Assembly: GCA_018056705.1 (NCBI GenBank)
Contig: JAGPFE010000002.1
Coordinates: forward strand, 90,469 to 154,468
Source: Candidatus Hydrogenedentota bacterium
GTDB lineage: Bacteria; Hydrogenedentota; Hydrogenedentia; Hydrogenedentales; CAITNO01
Reading direction: 5' to 3'
Length of the DNA stretch: 64,000 nt
How positions within the stretch are numbered: the stretch's first letter is position 1; each line of letters opens with the position of its first letter. The position numbers and the translations under genes were made by a program. Of this stretch, positions 29,179 through 37,870 are shown in pieces. Below the pieces are notes generated by a model. The model saw nothing but the letters and a program-made list of their open reading frames with translations. It searched no databases and was not told where the DNA came from.

Positions 29179-29321
29179 CAGGTCCCGCTCCGTTTTGGCG
29201 TGCCGCGCGGGTCATGATAGCACGGACGCTCCAACGGGCCGGGGGCCCGGTCGCTTGGGGTTGCATGCTGGCCGGTAAATTCCGGACAATAGTCCTGCTC
29301 GCGAACGGGGAAGGCAGCACC

Positions 29322-31157
29322 ATGATTCCGCAAGGCGGCACAGAGGTCGATTACGTTATCGTGCTCGCGTATTTCGTGGGGATTACCCTGTTCGGCGTGT
29401 ATTTCGGCCGTTACGCCAAGGGCACTAGCGATTACTTTTTCGGGGGACAACGGTTCGCGTGGTGGCTTATCGGATTTTCGTCGATCGCGACGATGGTCGG
29501 CAGTTACAGTTTCGTCAAGTACAGCGAGGCCGGATTTTCCTATGGCCTGAGCAGTTCCCAGAGTTACCTGAACGACTGGTTCTGGATTCCCATCCTGCTG
29601 GTGGTCTGGCTGCCAATTCTGTATTATCGGCGGATTCAGTCGGTGCCCGAGTATTTCGACCTGCGTTTCGGTTCCGCGGCCCGCTTGGCCGCCACGGCGT
29701 TCATGCTGGTTTACCTGGTCGGCTACATCGGCGTGAACCTGCTGACTCTCGGCAAGGCCCTGCAACCCCTCATGGGCTGGAGCGTGATGACCGGGGCAGC
29801 GGTGACCTGCGTGTTCATCACCGCCTATGTCATGGCGGGGGGGCAGACATCGGTGATCATGACGGACCTGCTTCAGGGCGCGATTCTGCTGGTAGCCGGC
29901 CTTGCCCTGTTCGCGGCGGGCATCTGGCAGGCGGGGGGATTCGGTCCCTTCTGGGAAGCCCTGCCCCGGGGCCATCGTTTCCTCTTCTCCGAGTGGAATC
30001 GTCCGGACGCGTTCAGTTTCATCGGTATTTACGTTCAGGACGGCCTGGCCAATTCCGCCGCTTTCGTGCTGATGAACCAGGGCATGATCATGCGTTTCCT
30101 GGCGTTGCGGACCCTTCGCGACGCGCGGAAGATGGCCGTGCTGTGGATCCTAGTCCTGTCGCCGCTGGCGGCGGTGGCGGTCAGTGGCGCGGGATGGGTG
30201 GCCCGGGCCTTGGTAACGCAGGGACAGTTGTCCACCACGGCGGAACGGGCGTTTATCGACGCGGCGGAATTTCTCTGCGCGCCGGGTATCTTTGGCCTGG
30301 TGCTGGCCGCGTTGCTCGCCGCGCTCATGAGCACCGCCGACACGCTGATCAACGCGGTGGCCGCGGTAGCCATCAACGATATCTATCGTCCCTACCTGGC
30401 GCCCAACCGGGAAGACCGGCATTACCTGCTGGTGGCCCGGCTGGTGAGCCTTGGCGCGGCGGCCCTGGGCCTGGTGCTGGTGCCCGTGATGTCCCGGGGC
30501 ACCATCTACCATGCCCACGCCATGTTTACCGCGGCGGTGACCCCGCCCATGGTAGTGGCGATCCTGCTGGGCATGTTCTGGACCCGTTACAACCAGCCCG
30601 CGGCCCTGGCCACGCTAGTTGGTGGCGGCCTGCTCAGCCTGGTCACGTTTATCCCCGGCGTGGATGGGATCCTGGTCGGGCCGTTTTCCTTCGGTATGGG
30701 CCCGGAAAGTTACGCGTTCACGCGGGCGCTGTTCGGGCTGGTGACGAGTGTGGCGATCGGCATGGCCGTCGCGCTCGCGACCCGGCCCCAGCCCATGGCG
30801 CGCCTGCTGGGTCTTGTAGCCGGCACCCAGCTGGACGCCCTGCGCCTGTACAAGGGAGGCGCTCCAAACCTGAACGAAGGCCAGATCGTTGAGGGAGTAG
30901 CCCGGGTGGATGCCGGGCTGGGCGAAGGATTCGTTGTGGCGCTGTCTCCCGTGGCTCGGGACCGGCTCCGCGCGCGCCCCGGTGACATGGTCTATGTGTG
31001 TGACGACCGGTGGTGGCTGGGCGGCCTGCGCAGTTTTCACGGCAGGGTGACGGACGCGGCCCCTGCCGGTGAGCGCGAAATCCGGATCACGCCGGAAGCG
31101 GCAGACTGGTCCGGTATCCGGGACAACAGCGCGGTATGGGTAGAAAAGATCTGCTGA
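29322..31157 (+). CDS. Sodium:solute symporter (SSS family)
   Basis: A 611-residue inner-membrane transporter. The ATG at 29322 follows GGGGAAGG; the frame extends upstream to 29214 through the repeat but without a ribosome site. It starts TEVDYVIVLAYFVGITLFGV and has about 13 membrane segments. SSS features include GTSDYFFGGQRFAWWLIGFS, RIQSVPEYFDLRFGSAARL and a Na+-site-like SLILAALLAALMSTADT region (seen as LAALLAALMSTADTLINA). A soluble tail of about 110 residues ends the protein. It likely imports a sugar, sialic acid or related solute with Na+. The beta-helix gene follows after 28 bp. Confidence 0.92.
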   Translation: MIPQGGTEVDYVIVLAYFVGITLFGVYFGRYAKGTSDYFFGGQRFAWWLIGFSSIATMVGSYSFVKYSEAGFSYGLSSSQSYLNDWFWIPILLVVWLPILYYRRIQSVPEYFDLRFGSAARLAATAFMLVYLVGYIGVNLLTLGKALQPLMGWSVMTGAAVTCVFITAYVMAGGQTSVIMTDLLQGAILLVAGLALFAAGIWQAGGFGPFWEALPRGHRFLFSEWNRPDAFSFIGIYVQDGLANSAAFVLMNQGMIMRFLALRTLRDARKMAVLWILVLSPLAAVAVSGAGWVARALVTQGQLSTTAERAFIDAAEFLCAPGIFGLVLAALLAALMSTADTLINAVAAVAINDIYRPYLAPNREDRHYLLVARLVSLGAAALGLVLVPVMSRGTIYHAHAMFTAAVTPPMVVAILLGMFWTRYNQPAALATLVGGGLLSLVTFIPGVDGILVGPFSFGMGPESYAFTRALFGLVTSVAIGMAVALATRPQPMARLLGLVAGTQLDALRLYKGGAPNLNEGQIVEGVARVDAGLGEGFVVALSPVARDRLRARPGDMVYVCDDRWWLGGLRSFHGRVTDAAPAGEREIRITPEAADWSGIRDNSAVWVEKIC

Positions 31158-31185
31158 TGTCGCGTGAAACGAAGGGAGAAGGGTC

Positions 31186-33342
31186 ATGGTTCAGCAAGGT
31201 AAAGGCGCGTGGTTCGCGTGGCTGTGCTGCCTGGTGCTGCTGGGGGGAAGTGCCGCGTTTGCCGCGGATCCGGTGATCATCCATGTCGCACCGGATGGTA
31301 ACGACGCCTGGAGCGGATCGCTGGAACGTCCCACCGCGGATGGGTCGGATGGTCCCCTGGCAAGCCCGGCGGGAGCCCTGAACCGGTTACGGACCCTGCG
31401 CGCCTCCGGCATCGGCAGGGAAACGCCTGTTCGGGTCGTGTTCAGGGAGGGAAGGTATCCCCTTGTCGAGCCCGTGACGCTCACGCCGGAGGATTCCGGC
31501 GGTCCGGTCAGCCCGGTCATTTTCGAGGCCAATGACGACGCGGAAGTAATCTGGGACGGTGGCGTCCCGGTTACCGGATGGCGAGAAGAGGCGGACGGAA
31601 CCTGGACCGCGCCCGTTCCGGAGGGATGCGGCGCGCCGGGTGTTCCCGTGAGCGCGCTGTGGATCAACGGGCAGCGGCGCGTGCCCGCCCGGATGCCCAA
31701 CGCCCGCAACGCGCCGGGCGATTTTCCCCGGGACGTAGAACTATTTTTCATTGACGGCACGGTAACCGAGAAGGACAATGAGGGCAAGGAAGTGCCCAGT
31801 CACTCGGCGTTCCGGTATCACGAGGGGGACCTGAAAAACTGGGCAGGGCTGGGCGACGCTCGGCTGGTGGTCTATCACTCGTGGGAAACGTCGCTGTTCC
31901 GGGTGGCTTCGCTGGACGAGGGACAGCGAATCGTCACGTTCACCGGGCGCGCGCCGTGGTATTTTGGCCAGTGGGCCAGGAATCAATGGTATTTCGTGGA
32001 GAACCTGGATGAAGCCCTTGATCAGCCTGGAGAATGGGTGCACCGCACGCGCGAAGGTATCATCCGCTACAGGCCGCTTCCCGGTGAGCGGCCGGAAAAC
32101 GTGGAAGCGGTAGTGCCGCGGGCCCGGCAACTGCTGGTGCTGCGGGGCGTTCCCGAGGCGGAACAATTCGTGGAGCACGCGCGCTTCAGGGGAATCACCT
32201 TCGCGCACACGGATTACCCGATCGGTCCGGAAGGCCACTCCGACAGCCAGGCGGCGCACTCCGTGAACGCGGCGGTGGAATGGACCGGCGCCCGGCACTG
32301 CGTCCTGGAACACTGCCGCGTAATCCACGCGAGCAACTATGGCGTGTGGTTCCGGCGCGGCTGTCAGCACAATCTCATGCGGCAATGCGAGGTATATGAC
32401 CTTGGCGCGGGCGGCGCGCGGATCGGGGAATGCGGAAACCCGTCCACGGAGGCGGAAGCGGCCCAGTGGAACGAAATCGATAATTGTATTTTCATGGATG
32501 GCGGCCGGATTTTCCGGGGCGCGGTAGGCCTGTGGATCGGTCGGGCGTCTTATAACCGGCTTTCTCACAACGAGGTCGGGTGGTTCCGGTACACCGGTAT
32601 ATCCGTGGGCTGGTCCTGGGGGTACGACCCGTCTTCCGCCCACCACAACATGATCGAGTTTAACCACGTTCACCATATCGGCCAGGGCCAGTTGAACGAC
32701 ATGGGCGGCATCTACACCCTGGGCATATCACCCGGTACCATCGTGCGGAACAACTGCTTCCACGATGTCCGGTCCAACCCGAAACTCTACGGCGGCTGGG
32801 GGCTGTACACCGATGAAGGTAGCAGCGATATCCTGATGGAGAACAACATCGTCTACAACACCACTACCGGGGGGTTCCATCAGCACTACGGGAGGGAAAA
32901 CCGCATCGTGAACAACATCCTGGCGTTTTCGGCCAACGAGCAGATCATCCGCACTCGACAGGAGGATCACGTGTCGTTCTATTTCCTGCGTAACATCGTG
33001 TATTACGACAATGGTCGTCTGCTGGGGTCGAACTGGAAAGACGACGCCAGGTTCGTGGTCGAGGGAAACATCTACTGGAACACCGCGGGCCCGGTCCGGT
33101 TTGGCGAGGATGACCTGGATGGATGGCGGGTCCGGGGACACGATTTCCGGGGCGCGGTAGTTGACCCGAAATTTACGGATCCCCCGCGCGGCGATTTTTC
33201 CCTGCCGGCAGATTCTCCGGTCATTGCCCTGGGGTTCCGGCCGATCGATCGGTCTCAAATCGGCCTGTACGGGGACGAGGACTGGACCGGGCGACCGGAA
33301 ACGCTGGCGCGACAGTCAGGCCTGGATGCCCTGGTGCCCTAG
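31186..33342 (+). CDS. Secreted right-handed parallel beta-helix protein, GH141-like
   Basis: A 718-residue protein with signal peptide GAWFAWLCCLVLLGGSAAFA. The N-terminal part has IHVAPDGNDAWSGSLERP, VVFREGRYPLVEPVTLTPED and ANDDAEVIWDGGVPVTGW. This pattern is typical of large beta-helix carbohydrate-active enzymes such as GH141 (fucosidase/xylanase types). The central 300 residues are beta-helix coils rich in N-x-I/V steps (HHNMIEFNHVHHIGQGQ, ILMENNIVYNTTTGGFHQH). Substrate and catalytic residues cannot be fixed from sequence. It follows the symporter by 28 bp and is probably co-transcribed. Its stop shares bases (CTAG) with the stop of the opposing radical SAM gene. Confidence 0.75.
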   Translation: MVQQGKGAWFAWLCCLVLLGGSAAFAADPVIIHVAPDGNDAWSGSLERPTADGSDGPLASPAGALNRLRTLRASGIGRETPVRVVFREGRYPLVEPVTLTPEDSGGPVSPVIFEANDDAEVIWDGGVPVTGWREEADGTWTAPVPEGCGAPGVPVSALWINGQRRVPARMPNARNAPGDFPRDVELFFIDGTVTEKDNEGKEVPSHSAFRYHEGDLKNWAGLGDARLVVYHSWETSLFRVASLDEGQRIVTFTGRAPWYFGQWARNQWYFVENLDEALDQPGEWVHRTREGIIRYRPLPGERPENVEAVVPRARQLLVLRGVPEAEQFVEHARFRGITFAHTDYPIGPEGHSDSQAAHSVNAAVEWTGARHCVLEHCRVIHASNYGVWFRRGCQHNLMRQCEVYDLGAGGARIGECGNPSTEAEAAQWNEIDNCIFMDGGRIFRGAVGLWIGRASYNRLSHNEVGWFRYTGISVGWSWGYDPSSAHHNMIEFNHVHHIGQGQLNDMGGIYTLGISPGTIVRNNCFHDVRSNPKLYGGWGLYTDEGSSDILMENNIVYNTTTGGFHQHYGRENRIVNNILAFSANEQIIRTRQEDHVSFYFLRNIVYYDNGRLLGSNWKDDARFVVEGNIYWNTAGPVRFGEDDLDGWRVRGHDFRGAVVDPKFTDPPRGDFSLPADSPVIALGFRPIDRSQIGLYGDEDWTGRPETLARQSGLDALVP

Positions 33343-35936
33343 CGGTCCAGGGTCATTTCCACTGAGGCCTCCGAGGCCAGGGTAACTTCCCGACGGATGA
33401 TCCGGCAGTGGACGGGGTCCATGCCCAGCAGGTCGAGCACCTCGCGGGCCTTGGCCAGTCGTCCGTTCCGGGAACGGGTACGCAGGCGGATCGCGGTCCA
33501 GCCGTCCGGCGCGCCTTCTTCCACGTGGAGTTCATCGATCAGCGGTTTCAGGTCCAGGTTCACCGTGGCCCGGCCATTGGGTGCCGATCGATGTTTCACG
33601 GTCCGCGTGATCAACAGTTGTTCCCGATCCGCCAGGGCGTCAAGCCGTTGCCGCGCGTCGCCCGGTGGAACAGGAATGAGAAGGATGTAAGTAATCGCCA
33701 GGAGGTCCGCCATCAGCGATGGCGCGTCCAGGGGAACGGCGCGGGCCGAGTGTACCGAAAAACCGGCTGGCAACATGGCCGCCAGCGCGCGCCGGGCCGT
33801 TTCGGGATCCACGGCCCCTGTCAGTTCCACGTCCATGGGATCATCTTCAGCCTCTTCTCCCACGGGAGAAGCGAGGGCGAAGGTGACCTTTGGATGGGCG
33901 TGGAATCCCTGGGAATAGGCCAGGGGGAATCCCGCCCGGCGCAAGGCCCGGATCCATGCCGTGGCCGCTTCGAGGTGGCTGAGTAACCGTGTGGTTCCCA
34001 CCCGTCCTACCCGGAACCGCAACCGGGCTTTTGAAGTGTCCACGTTCAGTCTTGCGGGCCCGTCGTGGTGCCCGCCGGGGGCCCCTTCCATTTCTTCCCG
34101 GCGGCCATTCCTGCTGCGGATGATCATGTTGCCGCAGGCCCTGGGCATCTCTTCAACCAGTCCACACCGGTTACACCGGCCCTTGCGGCAGTCGGGCTCA
34201 ACGGTCAGGTTGAGCGCGCGCCGCCACTCTTCCGCGAGCCACGCCGGCTTGACCAGCGTGTCGATGTGATCCCACGGCAACCGCGCGCCGGGTTCCCGGG
34301 GTCCCAGGGCGGCCACGGTATTGTAGCCGGTCTGATCGATGGCACGGAGCCAGGGGTCCAGGCGCAGTTTTTCCTCCCAGGTTTCGTATCCCGCGCCCGC
34401 GCGCCACGCGGCCTCGATCAGGTTCCCGGCTTCGCGTCCCCCGCGGCTGATCAGGCCCTCGATGAACGACGCGGCCGGGTTGTGCCGACCGAAATGGATG
34501 GCCCGGTGCCGCCGCAGGCGCTCGAGCAGCAGGCCCTGTCGCCGTTCGGTTTCTTCCCGGGAAATCTGCGCCGCCCACTGGAATGGCGTGTGAGGCTTGG
34601 GCACGAACGTGGACACGCCAGTGCGCACCATGGCATCTCGCCGGATCCGGCGCCCGGCATCCAGCAGGCGGGCGCACAGGTCCGCGATGGCAATCACGTC
34701 GTCGTCCGTTTCGGTGGGCAGGCCGATCATGAAATAGGTTTTCACGTGACGCCATCCCCGACGGAACGCCTCTTCCGCCAGCCGGATCAGGTCCTCGTCC
34801 GGGATGTTCTTGTTGATGACGGCGCGTAGCCTTGGGCTGGCGGCTTCGGGCGCGAAGGTCAGGCCACTGCGCCGAACCCCCGCTACCAGGTCTGCCAGTT
34901 CCACGGAAAAAGAATCGAGACGGATTGAAGGCAGTGAGACGGAAGCCGTCCGTTGCCCGGCGGTTTCGACGGCCTGTTCCACCAGTATCCGGGCCCGTGA
35001 ATAGTCACAAGTGGACAGGGACACCAGCGACACGCCTTCCAGTCCCGTGCGGTCGAGCACGGTGTTGATCGCGTCCGTGACGGTGCATACTTCCCGTTCC
35101 CGAACGGGCCGGGTAATCATCCCCGCCTGGCAGAAACGGCAACCCTGGGTGCATCCGCGCAGCACCTCGATGCCCGCGGTGTCATGAATCAGCTGGGTGA
35201 AGGGCACCACGGGTTTCGCCGGCAGGGGCGCGCGGTCCAGCGCGATGACCGTGCGTCGGCGGATTCTCGGTTCCGGGGCGGCCATCACGCGACCATCCAC
35301 CGTTTCTACGGGATACCGGGCGGGAAGGTACAGGCCCGGGATGGAGGCCAGGGCGTCCAGTCGCCTGTTCCGGGACGCGCGTCCGAGCGACAGCAGGGCT
35401 TCGGCGATCTCGAGGATGGCCTCTTCTCCATCCCCGATGAGAAACGCGTCCACGAACGGCGCGAGAGGCTCGGGATTGACCGCGCAGGGACCGCCCGCGA
35501 GGACCAGGGGCGCGTAATCCGGCCGGTCCGCGGCGCGGACGGGCAACCCGGACAGGTCCAGCATCTCCAGAATGTTCACGTACGTCAATTCAGACTGGAG
35601 CGTGAAGCCGATGACATCGGCCGAGCCCACGGGATCCCGGGATTCCAGCAGGAACAGGGGCTGTCCCGTTTCCCGCAGGCGCGCGGAAAGATCCGGCGCG
35701 GGCAGACACACCCGTTCCGCCCAGATCTCTTCCCGCGCGTTCAGGATGGCGTAGAGAATCTGCAGGCCGAGGTTCCCCAGGCCCAGTTCGTAGAGATCGG
35801 GGAAGGCAAGGGCTACCCGCAACCGGATCCGCGCGGGATCCTTCACCACGGCGTTCCACTCGCCTCCCACGTATCGAGATGGTTTCTCAACCGTGGAGAG
35901 AATCCATTCCAGGGGATGATTCAAGGGAGGGTTCAT
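33339..35936 (-). CDS. TIGR03960-type radical SAM protein fused to DUF2344
   Basis: An 865-residue cytoplasmic protein. The N-terminal part resembles a B12-binding-like fold (SADVIGFTLQSELTYVNILE, LVLAGGPCAVNPEPLAPFVD). The radical SAM cluster motif is RGCTQGCRFCQAG with Cys262, Cys266 and Cys269, followed by a SAM barrel (GLTFAPEAASPRLRAVINKN). A zinc-like C-x4-C-x2-C stretch (CRKGRCNRCG) near residue 585 precedes the DUF2344 domain at about residues 635-860 (LRFRVGRVGTTRLLSHLEAA, AYSQGFHAHPKVTFA). This fusion is common in bacteria and is often found next to RNase E/G, but here that neighbour is absent. The biochemical role is unknown; tRNA or ribosomal modification has been proposed for relatives. 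Confidence 0.93.
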   Translation of the reverse strand: MNPPLNHPLEWILSTVEKPSRYVGGEWNAVVKDPARIRLRVALAFPDLYELGLGNLGLQILYAILNAREEIWAERVCLPAPDLSARLRETGQPLFLLESRDPVGSADVIGFTLQSELTYVNILEMLDLSGLPVRAADRPDYAPLVLAGGPCAVNPEPLAPFVDAFLIGDGEEAILEIAEALLSLGRASRNRRLDALASIPGLYLPARYPVETVDGRVMAAPEPRIRRRTVIALDRAPLPAKPVVPFTQLIHDTAGIEVLRGCTQGCRFCQAGMITRPVREREVCTVTDAINTVLDRTGLEGVSLVSLSTCDYSRARILVEQAVETAGQRTASVSLPSIRLDSFSVELADLVAGVRRSGLTFAPEAASPRLRAVINKNIPDEDLIRLAEEAFRRGWRHVKTYFMIGLPTETDDDVIAIADLCARLLDAGRRIRRDAMVRTGVSTFVPKPHTPFQWAAQISREETERRQGLLLERLRRHRAIHFGRHNPAASFIEGLISRGGREAGNLIEAAWRAGAGYETWEEKLRLDPWLRAIDQTGYNTVAALGPREPGARLPWDHIDTLVKPAWLAEEWRRALNLTVEPDCRKGRCNRCGLVEEMPRACGNMIIRSRNGRREEMEGAPGGHHDGPARLNVDTSKARLRFRVGRVGTTRLLSHLEAATAWIRALRRAGFPLAYSQGFHAHPKVTFALASPVGEEAEDDPMDVELTGAVDPETARRALAAMLPAGFSVHSARAVPLDAPSLMADLLAITYILLIPVPPGDARQRLDALADREQLLITRTVKHRSAPNGRATVNLDLKPLIDELHVEEGAPDGWTAIRLRTRSRNGRLAKAREVLDLLGMDPVHCRIIRREVTLASEASVEMTLDR

Positions 35937-35970
35937 TATTTTTCCGTATTGCTGGCTTGAACGATCCTAT

Positions 35971-36360
35971 TCAAAACTGGTCCCACTGATAAAACATCAC
36001 GGAGCCACCTCTACCTTTCGACAGGATCGGACGGAGTTCAGGATATCCGGGTACAGTGGAATAGGTCGCTGACGCTACCGGTATCATAACGCTCCCGCAA
36101 AACGGGGGCGTCCTCCCAAGGGGATATTTCCCGTCACATACGAGCCAAACCTGATTCCGTTTCGCGCGTTGGTTTCCTTGTCTGGTTGCTGTACCATCAA
36201 CATACCCTCCCACCAACGGCAGGCGCAACACCCAGTCAATCAGTCCAATTCTTGGACTGATCATCTGGCATGAGAAGGGGCACAAAAACAATGACAATGA
36301 GTTATTCAGAACCGTTTGGCGGTTTTTTACTACGGGATGTCTGTCAGCGGAATGGAACAT
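35971..36360 (-). CDS. Doubtful 129-codon reading frame
   Basis: The frame starts MFHSADRHPVVKNRQ, has a mildly hydrophobic segment (LSLFLCPFSCQMI), and ends GRGGSVMFYQWDQF. No ribosome site is evident and I recognise no family. The third codon positions are much less GC-rich than in neighbouring genes. It could be a decayed C-terminal fragment of an older gene or a chance frame. Confidence 0.2.
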   Translation of the reverse strand: MFHSADRHPVVKNRQTVLNNSLSLFLCPFSCQMISPRIGLIDWVLRLPLVGGYVDGTATRQGNQRAKRNQVWLVCDGKYPLGRTPPFCGSVMIPVASATYSTVPGYPELRPILSKGRGGSVMFYQWDQF

Positions 36361-36390
36361 GAGGATCCAGTTCCGCCCGGTGGTTCAGAT

Positions 36391-36418
36391 TTAAGGATGC
36401 GCGCTTTTCCAGTATAAT
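36391..36418 (+). promoter_or_regulatory. Promoter for the MBOAT-SGNH pair
   Basis: A perfect TATAAT at 36413-36418 is preceded, 16 bases away, by TTAAGG. Transcription would start about 60 bases before the MBOAT ATG. Confidence 0.5.
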
Positions 36419-36484
36419 CGGATCATGTTCCGGTTCTTCCATGGGGCAGGCGATAATTCCGATACGGGTGGATAACATAACGAA

Positions 36485-37870
36485 ATGGCATTTACCAGTT
36501 GGCAATACTTCGGTTTTCTGGGCATTACGACGGTTGCTTGTTGGCTTCTAGCGAAACCTAAATTTCAGAATCTTTCCCTGCTGGGCGCCAGTGGCTACTT
36601 CTACTGGCAGTTCAGTCATGGGGCCACGGTCCTACTCGGAGTACTGATTATTATCACGTACGCGTGTGGACTGTACCTGCGGGAAGGACATGCTCGCCGG
36701 AAAGTTACCCTGCTGGCCGGTGTTCTTATTGTCCTGTTCGCATTGGGCTGGTTCAAATACGCCGACTTTCTGCTCTGGAACCTGAGTTGGGTGGGATCCC
36801 ATCTTGGCATATCCATGCCTGATCGGGTTAGCCATGTGCTTCTGCCCGTCGGGATTTCTTTTTACGTTTTTCGGATGATCAGTTACCTTGTGGATGTATA
36901 TCGTGGACAGATGCTGCCCCGAAAAAATCTGGTTGATTACGCGCTGTCCATCGCCTATTTCCCGATGCTGGTGGCAGGTCCCATTGAACGTCCCATAACC
37001 TTCCTTCCGCAGGTTGAACGGGAGAGACCATGGGATGTTGCGTGGCTGGGAATTGCGATTCCCCTGATGATACGGGGCATGCTGAAAAAACTGGTAATTG
37101 CCGACAATGTCGCCGTGTTTGCCGATAAGGTATTTATGCTGGATCATCCACCCCTGGTAATCCTGGCCGCGGGGGTCTTTGCCTACACGATTCAGATCTA
37201 TGCGGACTTTTCAGGTTACACGGACATGGCCCGGGCAAGCGCGAAGCTGGTTGGTCCCAACCTGATGGAGAATTTTGACGCTCCCTACCTCTCCGTGTCT
37301 CCGTCGGCGTTCTGGCGGCGCTGGCATATATCGTTTTCTACCTGGATTCGCGATTATATTTACATTCCGCTGGGAGGATCCCGGCACGCGGGCGAATTCC
37401 GTAACTTCCTGGTTATTCTCCTGACCATGGGCATCAGCGGATTGTGGCATGGGGCAGCGTGGACTTACATCGCGTGGGGTATTTACTGGGGCCTGTTGAT
37501 ATACGGGTACCGTCGGCTGGGCATGGGAGGACACTGGAGTCCTTCAAGTTGGTATGGCAAAACACTGGCAACCGGACTGATGTTTTGTTTTACCGCTTTT
37601 GGCTGGTTGCTTTTTCGGGCCGAAAGCATGGGATGGGTCATCGGCGCGCTCACGCACGCGGGAATCCGGAGTGAGACCGCCACGGTTTTCGTGGCATTTA
37701 TTTTCTCGCTGGTGTTGTTCTACAGCCTGTTTTTATGCGTGGACCGCGTGATCACGTCGAGGGCTAAACGTTATCCATTGCTCGAGTGGGTGTACTGTGC
37801 CCTGGTCCTGGTGGCTGTCACGATATTTGCCCCCGCGTCTCAGACGGATTTTGTGTATGTCCAGTTCTGA
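36485..37870 (+). CDS. MBOAT family O-acyltransferase (AlgI-like)
   Basis: A 461-residue polytopic membrane protein with about ten segments. Family motifs include VLLPVGISFYVFRMISYLVD, FPMLVAGPIERPITFLPQ, QIYADFSGYTDMARASAKL, PSAFWRRWHISFSTWIRDYI and GISGLWHGAAWTYIAWGI, with the catalytic histidine at about residue 322. AlgI-type proteins move acetyl groups across the membrane to a periplasmic SGNH partner that acetylates a polysaccharide such as alginate or cellulose. The SGNH gene overlaps its 3' end, which supports this. GC content is visibly lower than in surrounding operons, a hint of horizontal acquisition. The polymer being modified is not encoded here. Confidence 0.95.
   Translation: MAFTSWQYFGFLGITTVACWLLAKPKFQNLSLLGASGYFYWQFSHGATVLLGVLIIITYACGLYLREGHARRKVTLLAGVLIVLFALGWFKYADFLLWNLSWVGSHLGISMPDRVSHVLLPVGISFYVFRMISYLVDVYRGQMLPRKNLVDYALSIAYFPMLVAGPIERPITFLPQVERERPWDVAWLGIAIPLMIRGMLKKLVIADNVAVFADKVFMLDHPPLVILAAGVFAYTIQIYADFSGYTDMARASAKLVGPNLMENFDAPYLSVSPSAFWRRWHISFSTWIRDYIYIPLGGSRHAGEFRNFLVILLTMGISGLWHGAAWTYIAWGIYWGLLIYGYRRLGMGGHWSPSSWYGKTLATGLMFCFTAFGWLLFRAESMGWVIGALTHAGIRSETATVFVAFIFSLVLFYSLFLCVDRVITSRAKRYPLLEWVYCALVLVAVTIFAPASQTDFVYVQF

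Larger units (their letters stand above)
29113..29225. repeat. Duplicated 37-bp promoter/leader segment (copies at 29113-29150 and 29188-29225)
   Basis: Two direct copies of about 37 bp, 75 bp apart, share the core CTCCGTTTTGGCGTGCCGCG and continue to the -10 region. They differ at only one or two positions: TATAAT in the proximal copy and TATCAT in the distal copy, as read on the minus strand. The repeat spans from the -10 element to the ribosome-binding region of the GH36 gene, so it looks like a duplicated promoter-leader unit. Confidence 0.75.
35937..36484. other. 548-bp region without a confident gene
   Basis: Base composition drops relative to the flanking genes. It holds one weak minus-strand reading frame (35971-36360) and a promoter for the downstream MBOAT gene. 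I see no tRNA, terminator with U-tract, or inverted-repeat ends. Confidence 0.5.
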
